Assembly (NCBI GenBank): GCA_001464385.1
Contig: LNFB01000294.1
Span: 1-50,202, forward strand
Source of the DNA: Deltaproteobacteria bacterium Ga0077550
GTDB taxonomy: Bacteria; Myxococcota_A; Polyangia; Nannocystales; Nannocystaceae
Direction of reading: 5' to 3'
DNA: 50,202 bases
Below, one piece after another: positions 28,774-38,259 of the stretch. The position numbers and the translations under genes are program-made. Below the pieces are notes generated by a model, which saw only the letters and a list, made by a program, of their open reading frames with translations, was not told where the DNA came from and ran no database searches. Each line of letters begins with the position of its first letter. Positions within the stretch are counted from its first letter, which is position 1.

Positions 28774-29841
28774 GTGGATCGCGTGGGCGTTCGACGTAGG
28801 GTGAGCCTGACGCTCGGCCTGTTCGCTGGTGCATGCGCCTTCGATGCCTCGGGGGTGGGCTCCTCGGGCGCGACGCTCGGGGGCGCAGGCACGACGACGA
28901 CCTCGACCGACGCGGGTCCGTCGACGCTCGACACCAGCGGCACGCCCGAGTCCGAAGCGGAGTCGGGCTCGATGTCGGGCACCGGCGCGCCGGACGACGC
29001 TGCGTTGCTCGTGCTCGAGGACGCGCCGATCTTCGACTTCGCCGACATCATCCTCGGTGAGGTCCAGACCCACGGCTTCGTGCTGCGCAACGACGGCACC
29101 GCGGCGGCGACGAACGTCGCGGCGTCGGTCGACGCGGCGCCGTTCGCCTTCAGCGGTGGGGTGTACCCCGGCACGGGTGGCACGTGCACCGAGACGCTAC
29201 CGCCGGGCACGAGCTGCGTCCTCGTGCTCGCGTGCACGCCGGCGCAATGGGGCCCGGCCGCAGCCGCGTTGAGCGTCACGTACGGCGATGCCACGGGCGG
29301 CAGCGGGGCGATCGCGGCGATGCTGCGCGCCCGTGGGATCGGACGCACCGACAACCTGCTCGTCAACGGCGACGCCGAGCAGGGCGGCAGCCCACCCACG
29401 GGATGGTTGCAGTCCGACGGCGGCGGCGAGAACTGGCAGACCACGGGCTCGGTCACCTTCGCCGGCGCGATGGCGATCTGGGCCGGCGAAGGCTCGGGGG
29501 TGACGAGCTTTCGCCTGCGGCAGTCGGTCGGAGTCGACCCCTGGGTCGCGCTCGTCGATGCCGGCGACCTGCGGTTCCGGGCGGCCGCCCACACGCGGGC
29601 CTACGAGCAGGACAACGATCCGCACCAGGTGCGCCTGCGCTTCTTCGACGACGCCGACGAGCTCCTCGGCGAGGAGGTGTCGACGGTGTACGCGGGCGCG
29701 GCCTGGAACGCGACCGAGGTCGAGGCGACGGCTCCGCCGTTCACCCGGCTGGTGCAGGTCCAGCTCCGGTGCACCCGCAACGGCGGGGACTACTGCGACG
29801 GGTACTTCGACGACGTTTCGCTCGTCGCGATCTACGAGTGA
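28774..29841 (+). CDS. lipoprotein with choice-of-anchor-D-like domain
   Basis: This 355-residue predicted lipoprotein has a signal peptide ending LGLFAGAC and a Gly/Thr/Ser linker. Residues ~85-185 resemble HYDIN/ASPM-SPD2 (choice-of-anchor D) Ig-like domains: FDFADIILGEVQTHGFVLRN, FSGGVYPGTGGTC, LPPGTSCVLVLACTPAQ. The second half begins DNLLVNGDAEQGG, typical of carbohydrate-binding-like jelly-roll domains, and ends YFDDVSLVAI. A surface binding or adhesive role is likely. It converges with the PLC-like gene with 19 bp between stops. Confidence 0.82.
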   Translation: MDRVGVRRRVSLTLGLFAGACAFDASGVGSSGATLGGAGTTTTSTDAGPSTLDTSGTPESEAESGSMSGTGAPDDAALLVLEDAPIFDFADIILGEVQTHGFVLRNDGTAAATNVAASVDAAPFAFSGGVYPGTGGTCTETLPPGTSCVLVLACTPAQWGPAAAALSVTYGDATGGSGAIAAMLRARGIGRTDNLLVNGDAEQGGSPPTGWLQSDGGGENWQTTGSVTFAGAMAIWAGEGSGVTSFRLRQSVGVDPWVALVDAGDLRFRAAAHTRAYEQDNDPHQVRLRFFDDADELLGEEVSTVYAGAAWNATEVEATAPPFTRLVQVQLRCTRNGGDYCDGYFDDVSLVAIYE

Positions 29842-29860
29842 TCGAGGGCGGGCGTCGGGC

Positions 29861-30799
29861 TCAGACGCCGTTCATCGCGTCGACCACCGCGAACAGGTCG
29901 CCCTCGTCGTAGAAGTCGACGGCGAGCAGGTTGACCGGGTGGTCCCAGGCGTCGGCGCACGCCTCGGCCCGCTCGAGCAGCGCGTCGTGGGCGTTCGAGG
30001 CCGCGGCCGCGTCGGCGTCGGGCAGGTCGGCGTCGGTGCTGATCCAGTGGTTGACGAGCAGGAGCCCCGAGCCGGGCGTGCCGCGGTTGGGCTCGCAGCT
30101 GAACTCCGCGGGGTCGTGGAAGGTGTAGGGCGTGTCCCAGATCAGATCCCACGCGTGGTGCAACCACGCCGGGGGCGGCGCGCCGTTCTCCGCGGTGACC
30201 ACCACGCGCGTACCGACGTCGATCATCTCCGCGAGCGTCGGCCAGGCCGCGCCGTCGTGGACGTACAGCAGCGACTCGAGGCCGGCGGCGGCCCAGTCGG
30301 CCGCGATCGCCTCGGTCGGCGCGGAGTCCTCGTAGATGATGAACAGCACCTCGTCGGGGCGCGCCGCGAGAAAGTCCCCGATCACGCCGAGCGCGTCGAT
30401 GTGGCGGACCTTGCCGAGCCCGCACGGGCCGTGGCACAGCCACGTCTCGTCCTCGAACAGCGTGACGTCGAGCATCATCCCGCGCACACCATCGTCGAGC
30501 TGGTCCCGGAGATCGCGGCGCTGGTTGGCGTTGAAGGCGGTGAAGCCGGCGGCGGTCGATGCGGCGCTGTTGTGCGTGGTCGCGATCGTGAGCGCATCGA
30601 GGGGGCGATCGCACAGGGCCGCGTGCCCGTTGCACGCGCGCGGCGGGCTCGTCTCGCCGCTGGACTCCACCGCGGGGTCGAGCGTCGAGCTCGAGCTCTC
30701 CGACGTCGGCGGGGCGGCGCCGGTCGTGTCGGCGTCGCCCGGGGTGGGCTCCGGCGCCGCGCAGGCGCCGAGGACGAGCAGGGTGACGACCGACCGCAT
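29861..30799 (-). CDS. PI-PLC-like phosphodiesterase lipoprotein
   Basis: This 312-residue predicted lipoprotein (TLLVLGAC) carries a PLC-X-like TIM-barrel domain after a ~40-residue Ser/Thr linker. ATTHNSAAS with H76 fits the first catalytic His, D111 (MLDVTLF) the metal or substrate acid, and LCHGPC with H123 the second His. Later strands (EVLFIIYEDSA, RVVVTAEN, WDTPYTFHDP) fit the fold. It probably cleaves a phosphodiester lipid or glycan anchor outside the cytoplasm; the substrate is unknown. ATG 30799 is 7 nt after TACGAT. Confidence 0.85.
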   Translation of the reverse strand: MRSVVTLLVLGACAAPEPTPGDADTTGAAPPTSESSSSTLDPAVESSGETSPPRACNGHAALCDRPLDALTIATTHNSAASTAAGFTAFNANQRRDLRDQLDDGVRGMMLDVTLFEDETWLCHGPCGLGKVRHIDALGVIGDFLAARPDEVLFIIYEDSAPTEAIAADWAAAGLESLLYVHDGAAWPTLAEMIDVGTRVVVTAENGAPPPAWLHHAWDLIWDTPYTFHDPAEFSCEPNRGTPGSGLLLVNHWISTDADLPDADAAAASNAHDALLERAEACADAWDHPVNLLAVDFYDEGDLFAVVDAMNGV

Positions 30800-30806
30800 C
30801 GCGAGG

Positions 30807-30812
30807 ATCGTA
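30807..30812 (-). promoter_or_regulatory. -10 element TACGAT for the gene at 30799
   Basis: It ends 7 nt before ATG 30799 on the minus strand. Confidence 0.5.
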
Positions 30813-30837
30813 GGCCACCGGCCGCCGTCGGGCGAGG

Positions 30838-30843
30838 TACCCT
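30838..30843 (+). promoter_or_regulatory. -10 element TACCCT for the gene at 30850
   Basis: It ends 6 nt before GTG 30850. It sits back to back with the TACGAT box, 25 bp away, of the divergent gene. Confidence 0.5.
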
Positions 30844-30849
30844 GACGGC

Positions 30850-32118
30850 GTGCAACGCTCGCTTCGTTCGATCCTACGACGCGGCCCTTGGGCGGCGATG
30901 TGCGTGGCGGTGCTGCTGCTCGGGGCGATCGCCTGCGGCTCGTCCTCGCCCGACGCCGTGCGCATCGCTACCGGCCAGCGCGGTGGCACGTTCCTGCCCC
31001 TGGGCGAGACGCTCGCGCGGGGCTTCGCGGCCGACGTCCATGGCACCGAGTTCAGCGCGCTCGAGAGCCCCGGCAGCGTCGCGTCGGTCGAGATGCTCGG
31101 CCGCGGAGAGGCCGAGCTCGCGCTGCTGTCCAACCACGTCGCGGGCGCGACGGGGCTCGAGCTCGTCGCGCCCCTGTACGAGGAGACGCTGCAGGTGGTC
31201 GTGCGCCGGGACGCGGGGATCACCCGGCCGCTGCAGCTCGCAGGCCGTCGCATCGGCGTCGGACCGGCGGGCAGCGGCACCGAGTCGATCGCCGACGCGG
31301 TGCTGCTGCACTTCGGCATCGGCGGCGACGCGTTCGATCGGCGCAACCTGTCGGTGGTCGACGCCGTCGCCGCGCTCGAGGGCGGCACCCTCGACGCGGC
31401 GTTCATCGTCGCGGGCATGCGCACGCCCGCGGTCGATGGCCTGCTCGCCCGCGGCGACATGCGCCTGCTGTCGCTCGGCGAGCCCGGCAAGGTCGGCTCC
31501 GCGCTCGAGGGGATCAAGCTCGACGCGCCGTTCTTCTCGGTCACCGCGATCCCCGAGCACGCGTATGGGGCCGAGCCGACCACCGCGATCGGCACCATCA
31601 GCGTCCACGCGCTGTTGGTCGCGCGCGCCGACCTCGACGAGGACCTGGTGTTCGCGATCACCGAGTCGCTCTATTCCCACAAGGTCGAGCTGGCGCAGCA
31701 GGAGCGGCTGCTGTCGCACCTGAGCGAGCGCTACGATCCGGCGCTGTCACCGTACCCGCTGCATGCGGGCGCGGATCGGTACTATCGCCGCGACGAGCCG
31801 ACGCTCGTGCAGCGGTACCTCAACGAGATCAGCCTCGCGATCACCATCGGTGCCCTGCTGTGGTCGGCGATCTCGGGCCTGCGGGCGGCGCGGCAGCAGG
31901 CCCGCCGCAATCGGATCGAGAGCCATTTCGCGGAGGCCAAGCGCATCGTCGACGGGGCCGGGGACGATCTGGCGGTGCTGCGCGAGCGCCTGGTGGCCGC
32001 GCGCGACCGGGCGCTCGGTGAGCTCGCCGAGGAGCGCCTCGACGCGAACGAGGCGTACCTCATCCTGCAGGATTATCTCACCGCACGGATCTCCGAGATC
32101 GACCGACGCATGACGTGA
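30850..32118 (+). CDS. TAXI-type solute-binding protein with C-terminal membrane anchor
   Basis: This 422-residue predicted lipoprotein (LLLGAIAC) matches TAXI-family binding proteins of TRAP transporters: RIATGQRGGTFLPLGETLAR, AELALLSNHVA, RRIGVGPAGSGTESIADAVL and ALEGGTLDAAFIVAGM. Unlike ordinary TAXI proteins it continues into a hydrophobic segment (about 325-345, LNEISLAITIGALLWSAISGL). A basic, coiled-coil-like tail follows (QQARRNRIESHFAEAKRI ... REITD-like helices). No TRAP permease genes adjoin. The extra anchor and tail suggest a receptor that signals inward rather than a transporter subunit; this is inference. Confidence 0.85.
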   Translation: MQRSLRSILRRGPWAAMCVAVLLLGAIACGSSSPDAVRIATGQRGGTFLPLGETLARGFAADVHGTEFSALESPGSVASVEMLGRGEAELALLSNHVAGATGLELVAPLYEETLQVVVRRDAGITRPLQLAGRRIGVGPAGSGTESIADAVLLHFGIGGDAFDRRNLSVVDAVAALEGGTLDAAFIVAGMRTPAVDGLLARGDMRLLSLGEPGKVGSALEGIKLDAPFFSVTAIPEHAYGAEPTTAIGTISVHALLVARADLDEDLVFAITESLYSHKVELAQQERLLSHLSERYDPALSPYPLHAGADRYYRRDEPTLVQRYLNEISLAITIGALLWSAISGLRAARQQARRNRIESHFAEAKRIVDGAGDDLAVLRERLVAARDRALGELAEERLDANEAYLILQDYLTARISEIDRRMT

Positions 32119-32130
32119 TTGCACGCCGCG

Positions 32131-32199
32131 CGATCGAATGGACGTGCGCGATCGAATGGACGTCGTACGATCGAATGGACGTCACGCGATCGAATGGTC
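32131..32199 (+). repeat. tandem array of CGATCGAATGG units
   Basis: Four copies of CGATCGAATGG(A/T)CGT start at 32131, 32149, 32168 and 32187, a period of 18-19 bp (under two helical turns). A weaker CGAATCG remnant follows. The array lies in the 240-bp region upstream of the gene at 32359. A 15-base match to the fourth unit lies at 1045-1059. Confidence 0.85.
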
Positions 32200-32325
32200 G
32201 TCGCACGAATCGTTGCCCCATGGGATCCCCCCGGGGACGTCACCCTGAGACATCGTCGCCTCGACGCGCCAGCATGGGCGATGTCCCGCCCGAGTCCTGG
32301 TACGCGCCTTGCTCGTGGCGGCGTC

Positions 32326-32342
32326 GCGACGACTGTCGTCGC
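32326..32342 (+). promoter_or_regulatory. inverted repeat GCGACGAC-T-GTCGTCGC
   Basis: A perfect 8-bp dyad ends right at the ribosome-binding site of the gene at 32359. It could be an operator or an mRNA hairpin that limits ribosome access. Confidence 0.55.
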
Positions 32343-32358
32343 AAGGGGAAACGACACC

Positions 32359-33132
32359 ATGATCAAAGCACGATTCATCGCAATCTCTACCTTCACCCTC
32401 CTCGGCTTCGCGTGTGATCCGGAGGCGCCGGACGACGAGGATCGCCGCGGCGCGCTGCCGGAGATCGTCGACGAGGACGGCGCGGACCTCCGCGTCCCCG
32501 CGACGCGGGCCGAGCTCGCCGCGCGGGGGATCGAGGTGATCGACGTCGAGGCCACGCGGACCGCGGCGCCGGACGACGCCGACGACACCGAGCCCGCGGC
32601 GGACGTCGACGGCATCACCGACGTCGACGATCCTCGACTCACCGAGCTGATGCGCGAGGACATGCAGCTCGTCGCCGACCTCAACCCGCAGGCGGCGGTC
32701 ACCGTCTACACCTGCCCGGACAACCTGCAGGCCAACGTGATCTCGTTCGGCGGCGCGACAGCGGGCTGGGGATCGGTGGGTTTCACCGGCGGGACGGTGA
32801 GCAGCACCTCGATCCTCGACTGGTTCACCGGGGCGAAGATGCTGAAGTGCCACGGCGACCGCACGATCACGCCGGGCTACTCCGAGCCGATGTACGTGTC
32901 GCGGATGACGGCGGTCGGCTCCGTGTGCACGCAATCCGCGGGCGGCGGCGACTACTGGTTCACCTGCTACACGGTGCCGGACTCGAACTGCTGCACGACC
33001 GGCCACGGCGCCGGGTGCTCGGTGCCGCCGGTGCAGAGCTGCGTCTGCGCCGCAGATCCGTACTGCTGCAACAACACCTGGGACTCGATCTGCGTCGGCG
33101 AGGTGACGAGCCTCTCCTGCGGTAGCTGCTGA
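32359..33132 (+). CDS. Cys-rich exported protein, likely lipoprotein
   Basis: This 257-residue protein has a signal peptide MIKARFIAISTFTLLGFAC; the lipobox is imperfect and Asp follows the Cys. An acidic propeptide-like stretch (~20-110) precedes a Cys-containing core (VTVYTCPDNLQANV). The C-terminus carries the myxobacterial/planctomycete-type motif SNCCTTGHGAGC ... CAADPYCCNNTWDSICVGEV. Unlike most genes here it has a real leader: AAGGGGA lies about 10 nt before the ATG, with a dyad and the tandem array further upstream. The function is unknown; strong regulation is suggested. Confidence 0.85.
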   Translation: MIKARFIAISTFTLLGFACDPEAPDDEDRRGALPEIVDEDGADLRVPATRAELAARGIEVIDVEATRTAAPDDADDTEPAADVDGITDVDDPRLTELMREDMQLVADLNPQAAVTVYTCPDNLQANVISFGGATAGWGSVGFTGGTVSSTSILDWFTGAKMLKCHGDRTITPGYSEPMYVSRMTAVGSVCTQSAGGGDYWFTCYTVPDSNCCTTGHGAGCSVPPVQSCVCAADPYCCNNTWDSICVGEVTSLSCGSC

Positions 33133-33152
33133 GGCTGGTCCAGGTGATGCGA

Positions 33153-33190
33153 GAGGTGCGGGCGGACGCGCTGGCGTCCCCCCGCACCTC
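33153..33190. terminator. 38-nt hairpin between convergent genes
   Basis: GAGGTGCGGG pairs with CCCGCACCTC, and after one C-C mismatch GGACGC pairs with GCGTCC around a 4-nt loop. It lies between the stops at 33132 and 33203 and probably ends transcription from both sides. There is no T-tract. Confidence 0.75.
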
Positions 33191-33202
33191 GGTTGCGCTG
33201 CG

Positions 33203-34837
33203 CTAGTCCGACAGCAGGACCACCGCGGCACCGCCGACGCGCACGCGTGCGATCGGCTCGCGCACCGGGCCGATGACCCGCGTCGCGCCGCGCAGTCGAT
33301 CGACCGCGACGGCGTCGGGGAGCGCGACCGCGACGTTGTAGCCCCCGCCGTCGCCCATCGAGCCCAGCGTCGCGGGCAGCACATGCGCGTCGCCGCGTTC
33401 GTCGACGAGCTCCACCGTGTCCGCGCCACCGGGCGTCCGTCCCTCGACGCTGCCCGTCGTCACGAACCAGTGCGGCGCACCCCCGAGCCCGTCGTAGAGG
33501 CCCACCAGGACGCGTCCCGTCGCCGGCTCGGCGTCGGCGGCCTCCCACGACGTGATCTCGCGGATGTACGGCACGACCTCGCGCCAGCCCCAGTCCGAGA
33601 CCCACGTGTTCCCGCAGTAGGTCATGTAGTCCTTGGCGACGTCGGGCTTGAACAGCTGATTCCAGTCGACGATGTCGAAGCCCCACGCGCCGATGTTCCC
33701 GCCGGGGTACGGATACAGCGGCGTGGCGCCGCCCTCGTCGCCGTTGCAGGCCACGTGGCTGCGACCCTGGGTGTGCCCGATCTCGTGCACGAACGTGTTG
33801 GCGGTGGAGTCGATCCCACCCGAGTAGAAGCGGCCGACCGCGACGCGTGACCAGCCGTTGCCCTGCGAGGGAAACCCGGGGATGTCGATCGCCTGACCGC
33901 CGATGCCCTCGGGACCGCCGTCGCACGGTCGCACGAGCCCGTAGTAGTAGACCCCCGGATCGGCGCCATCGGCGTCGCGCAGGCCCGCGAGCTCGGCGAG
34001 CAGACCGTTGAACGATCCGAGGTCGTCCGTCCAGGGGATCGTCGCGCGCGCGGTCACGTCGATGCGATTGACCGGGTTCTGCTTGTACAGGTAGTCGCTC
34101 AGCGCCGAGACCGTGGCGCGATCGAGCTCGGGCGGCTCCAGGCACTCGGGGCCGAGGTTGTGGTGGATCGGCACCAACACCACGCGCAGCGCCATGTCCG
34201 ACGGCTCGACGCCGACGAACGATGGCGTCGCCGGGTAGCCGATCGGCTCGGGCACCTCGGGCAGGTCCTCGAAGCCGCCCGGCGCGGTCTCCCACAGGGT
34301 GACCTGGAACTGCACGAGCGGCGTGATCAGCTCGCCGGGGACGCCGAACCAGAACGTCGAGTCCAAGACCGACAGATTGGAGTCGCCGTCGACCACCACG
34401 CGTCGGGTCGCGGACTCGGAGCTGCCGTCCTCGTAGGAGAGCTCGAGACGGGCCTCGATCTCGCGCGGCGTGAACGCGGGATCGATCGCCCAGCTGGCGC
34501 GGATCATCGTGTTGCGCCCGACGAACAGCTCTGCGTTGCGGCCGCCCCCGTCGACCCAGGCGCCCTCGCGGTACACCGGCACCCCGACCGCCTGGTTGGC
34601 CTCGATCTCCGTGATCACGATCCCTCGGGCGGGCACCGGTACGAACGCCTCGCCGGTCGACGTGTCGGCGATGCTGCTCGTCGTGGCCTCCCCGGTGTCC
34701 ACGACGCCGCCGGAACTCGAGCCCGGCTGGGCGCCGCTGTCCCCGGTCGTGCCGCCTTCGCCGCCGGCGACCTCGTCTCCGGCGCAGGCGAGCGAGGCAG
34801 ACGCGAACAGGGCCAGCAGCGAGGTGGATCGACGCAC
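33203..34837 (-). CDS. metzincin-like zinc metalloprotease lipoprotein
   Basis: This 544-residue predicted lipoprotein (ASASLAC) has a Gly/Ser/Thr linker, a beta-rich N-terminal half, and a catalytic domain with H351-E-I-G-H355-T-Q-G-R-S-H361. This is the HExxHxxGxxH zinc motif of metzincins. A Met-turn candidate is KDYMTYCGNTW downstream. A C-terminal beta domain ends in RVRVGGAAVVLL. It resembles large exported bacterial metalloproteases such as the M66 group, but exact family placement is uncertain. GTG 34837 sits beside a small hairpin and lacks a clean TANNNT box. Confidence 0.85.
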   Translation of the reverse strand: MRRSTSLLALFASASLACAGDEVAGGEGGTTGDSGAQPGSSSGGVVDTGEATTSSIADTSTGEAFVPVPARGIVITEIEANQAVGVPVYREGAWVDGGGRNAELFVGRNTMIRASWAIDPAFTPREIEARLELSYEDGSSESATRRVVVDGDSNLSVLDSTFWFGVPGELITPLVQFQVTLWETAPGGFEDLPEVPEPIGYPATPSFVGVEPSDMALRVVLVPIHHNLGPECLEPPELDRATVSALSDYLYKQNPVNRIDVTARATIPWTDDLGSFNGLLAELAGLRDADGADPGVYYYGLVRPCDGGPEGIGGQAIDIPGFPSQGNGWSRVAVGRFYSGGIDSTANTFVHEIGHTQGRSHVACNGDEGGATPLYPYPGGNIGAWGFDIVDWNQLFKPDVAKDYMTYCGNTWVSDWGWREVVPYIREITSWEAADAEPATGRVLVGLYDGLGGAPHWFVTTGSVEGRTPGGADTVELVDERGDAHVLPATLGSMGDGGGYNVAVALPDAVAVDRLRGATRVIGPVREPIARVRVGGAAVVLLSD

Positions 34838-34841
34838 GATC

Positions 34842-34856
34842 CCCCGATCCTCGGGG
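34842..34856. terminator. short hairpin CCCCGA-TCC-TCGGGG
   Basis: A perfect 6-bp dyad lies between the UvrA-like stop (34884) and the metalloprotease start (34837), both on the minus strand. It may terminate the UvrA transcript or form part of the protease promoter. Confidence 0.4.
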
Positions 34857-34883
34857 AGGTCGTGCCGGAATTCAAGCGCGGGA

Positions 34884-37301
<2,418 letters not shown>

Positions 37302-37338
37302 GCAGAATTCCGTCGGTCGGAGAAGAGGGCGCGGTGCG

Positions 37339-37749
37339 TCAGCGTCGCTCTTGGATGCGGATCATCGCGCCGGCGGGATCCCGCACGGCGCAATCCCGCA
37401 CGCCGTAGGGCTGGTCGATCGGCTCCTGCACGACCTCGACGCCCTTGGCCTGCAGGCGCTCGAAGGTCGCGTCGAGGTCGGCCGTGGCGAGGAGGATCCC
37501 GGCGTAGGTGCCCTTGGCCATCATCTCGGCGATGGTGCGGCGCTCGTCGTCGGTGATGCCCGGGTCGGCCCCGGGCGGATGCAGCACGATCGACGTGCCG
37601 GGCTGGCCGGGGGGCCCGACCGTGATCCACCGCATGCCGCCGTAGCCGACGTCCTGGCGCACCTCGAAGCCGAGGAGGTCGCGATAGAACGCCAAGGAGG
37701 CGTCGGGATCGGTGTGGGGGAGGAAGCTGGCGTGGATGGTGAGGTCCAT
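37339..37749 (-). CDS. VOC (glyoxalase/bleomycin-resistance) family protein
   Basis: This 136-residue protein has two beta-alpha-beta-beta-beta halves: HASFLPHTDPDASLAFYRDLLGFEV, then TYAGILLATADLDATFERLQAKGVEVVQEP and a final RDCAVRDPAGAMIRI. VOC proteins bind or transform small molecules, including antibiotics. ATG 37749 is chosen over ATG 37758 because TAGCAT ends 7 nt upstream and includes the 37758 codon. It lies between an AraC regulator and a UvrA paralogue; together they look like a small-molecule response unit. Confidence 0.88.
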   Translation of the reverse strand: MDLTIHASFLPHTDPDASLAFYRDLLGFEVRQDVGYGGMRWITVGPPGQPGTSIVLHPPGADPGITDDERRTIAEMMAKGTYAGILLATADLDATFERLQAKGVEVVQEPIDQPYGVRDCAVRDPAGAMIRIQERR

Positions 37750-37756
37750 GGCCGCC

Positions 37757-37762
37757 ATGCTA
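37757..37762 (-). promoter_or_regulatory. -10 element TAGCAT overlapping the AraC stop
   Basis: The TAG of this hexamer is the stop codon of the AraC gene. It ends 7 nt before ATG 37749 and selects that start. Confidence 0.5.
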
Positions 37763-38200
37763 CGTGCGGCCCTGCGCCGATGCTTCTCGATTCCTGACCG
37801 GTCGTGTCACCTGCTTCGCGACGCACGAGGGGATGCCCGCGGTCGCGTCCGCCGCCTGGCGCCGATATGCGCTCGGCGACATCCCGACCAGCTCGGTGAA
37901 GCGCGTGCTGAACGTCCCCAGCGACGAGCAGCCGACCTCGAAGCAGATCTCGGTGACGCTGAGGTCGCCGCGGCGCAACAGCGCCATCGCCCGCTCGATG
38001 CGCCGCGTCATCAGGTAGCTGTACGGTGGCTCGCCGTACGCGAGCTTGAACTGCCGGCTGAGGTGCCCGGCCGACATGTTCACGCCGCGCGCGAGCGCCT
38101 CGACGTCGAGGGGCTGCGCATACTCGCGATCGATGCGATCCCGGACGCGGCGGAGCTGCGCGAGCTCGCGGAGGTGTTGCGCGGAGGGGCTGGCCGGCAC
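37760..38200 (-). CDS. short AraC-family regulator
   Basis: This 146-residue protein is essentially an AraC/XylS DNA-binding domain: first helix-turn-helix around LDVEALARGVNMSAGHLSRQFK, second around LSVTEICFEVGCSSLGTFSTRFTELVGMSPSAYRR. The usual N-terminal ligand domain is missing, as in MarA/SoxS-size regulators, which are controlled by their abundance. GTG 38200 is the most likely start; CACGAT 7 nt upstream is a degenerate -10. The VOC gene starts 10 bp after its stop, so it probably regulates the VOC and UvrA-like genes. Confidence 0.88.
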   Translation of the reverse strand: MPASPSAQHLRELAQLRRVRDRIDREYAQPLDVEALARGVNMSAGHLSRQFKLAYGEPPYSYLMTRRIERAMALLRRGDLSVTEICFEVGCSSLGTFSTRFTELVGMSPSAYRRQAADATAGIPSCVAKQVTRPVRNREASAQGRT

Positions 38201-38259
38201 GGCGTGGATCGTGCCACGTCGCCGCCGCGGTGTCCGGTCGCGGCGGCGGGTCGGACGGA

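Noticed and set aside
30850..32118. Complete TRAP transporter locus
   Set aside because: Only the binding protein is present; neither flank encodes a TRAP membrane subunit.
32131..32199. Possible CRISPR array
   Set aside because: The units are 18-19 bp with only a few bp between them and no spacer-like unique segments; no cas genes are present.
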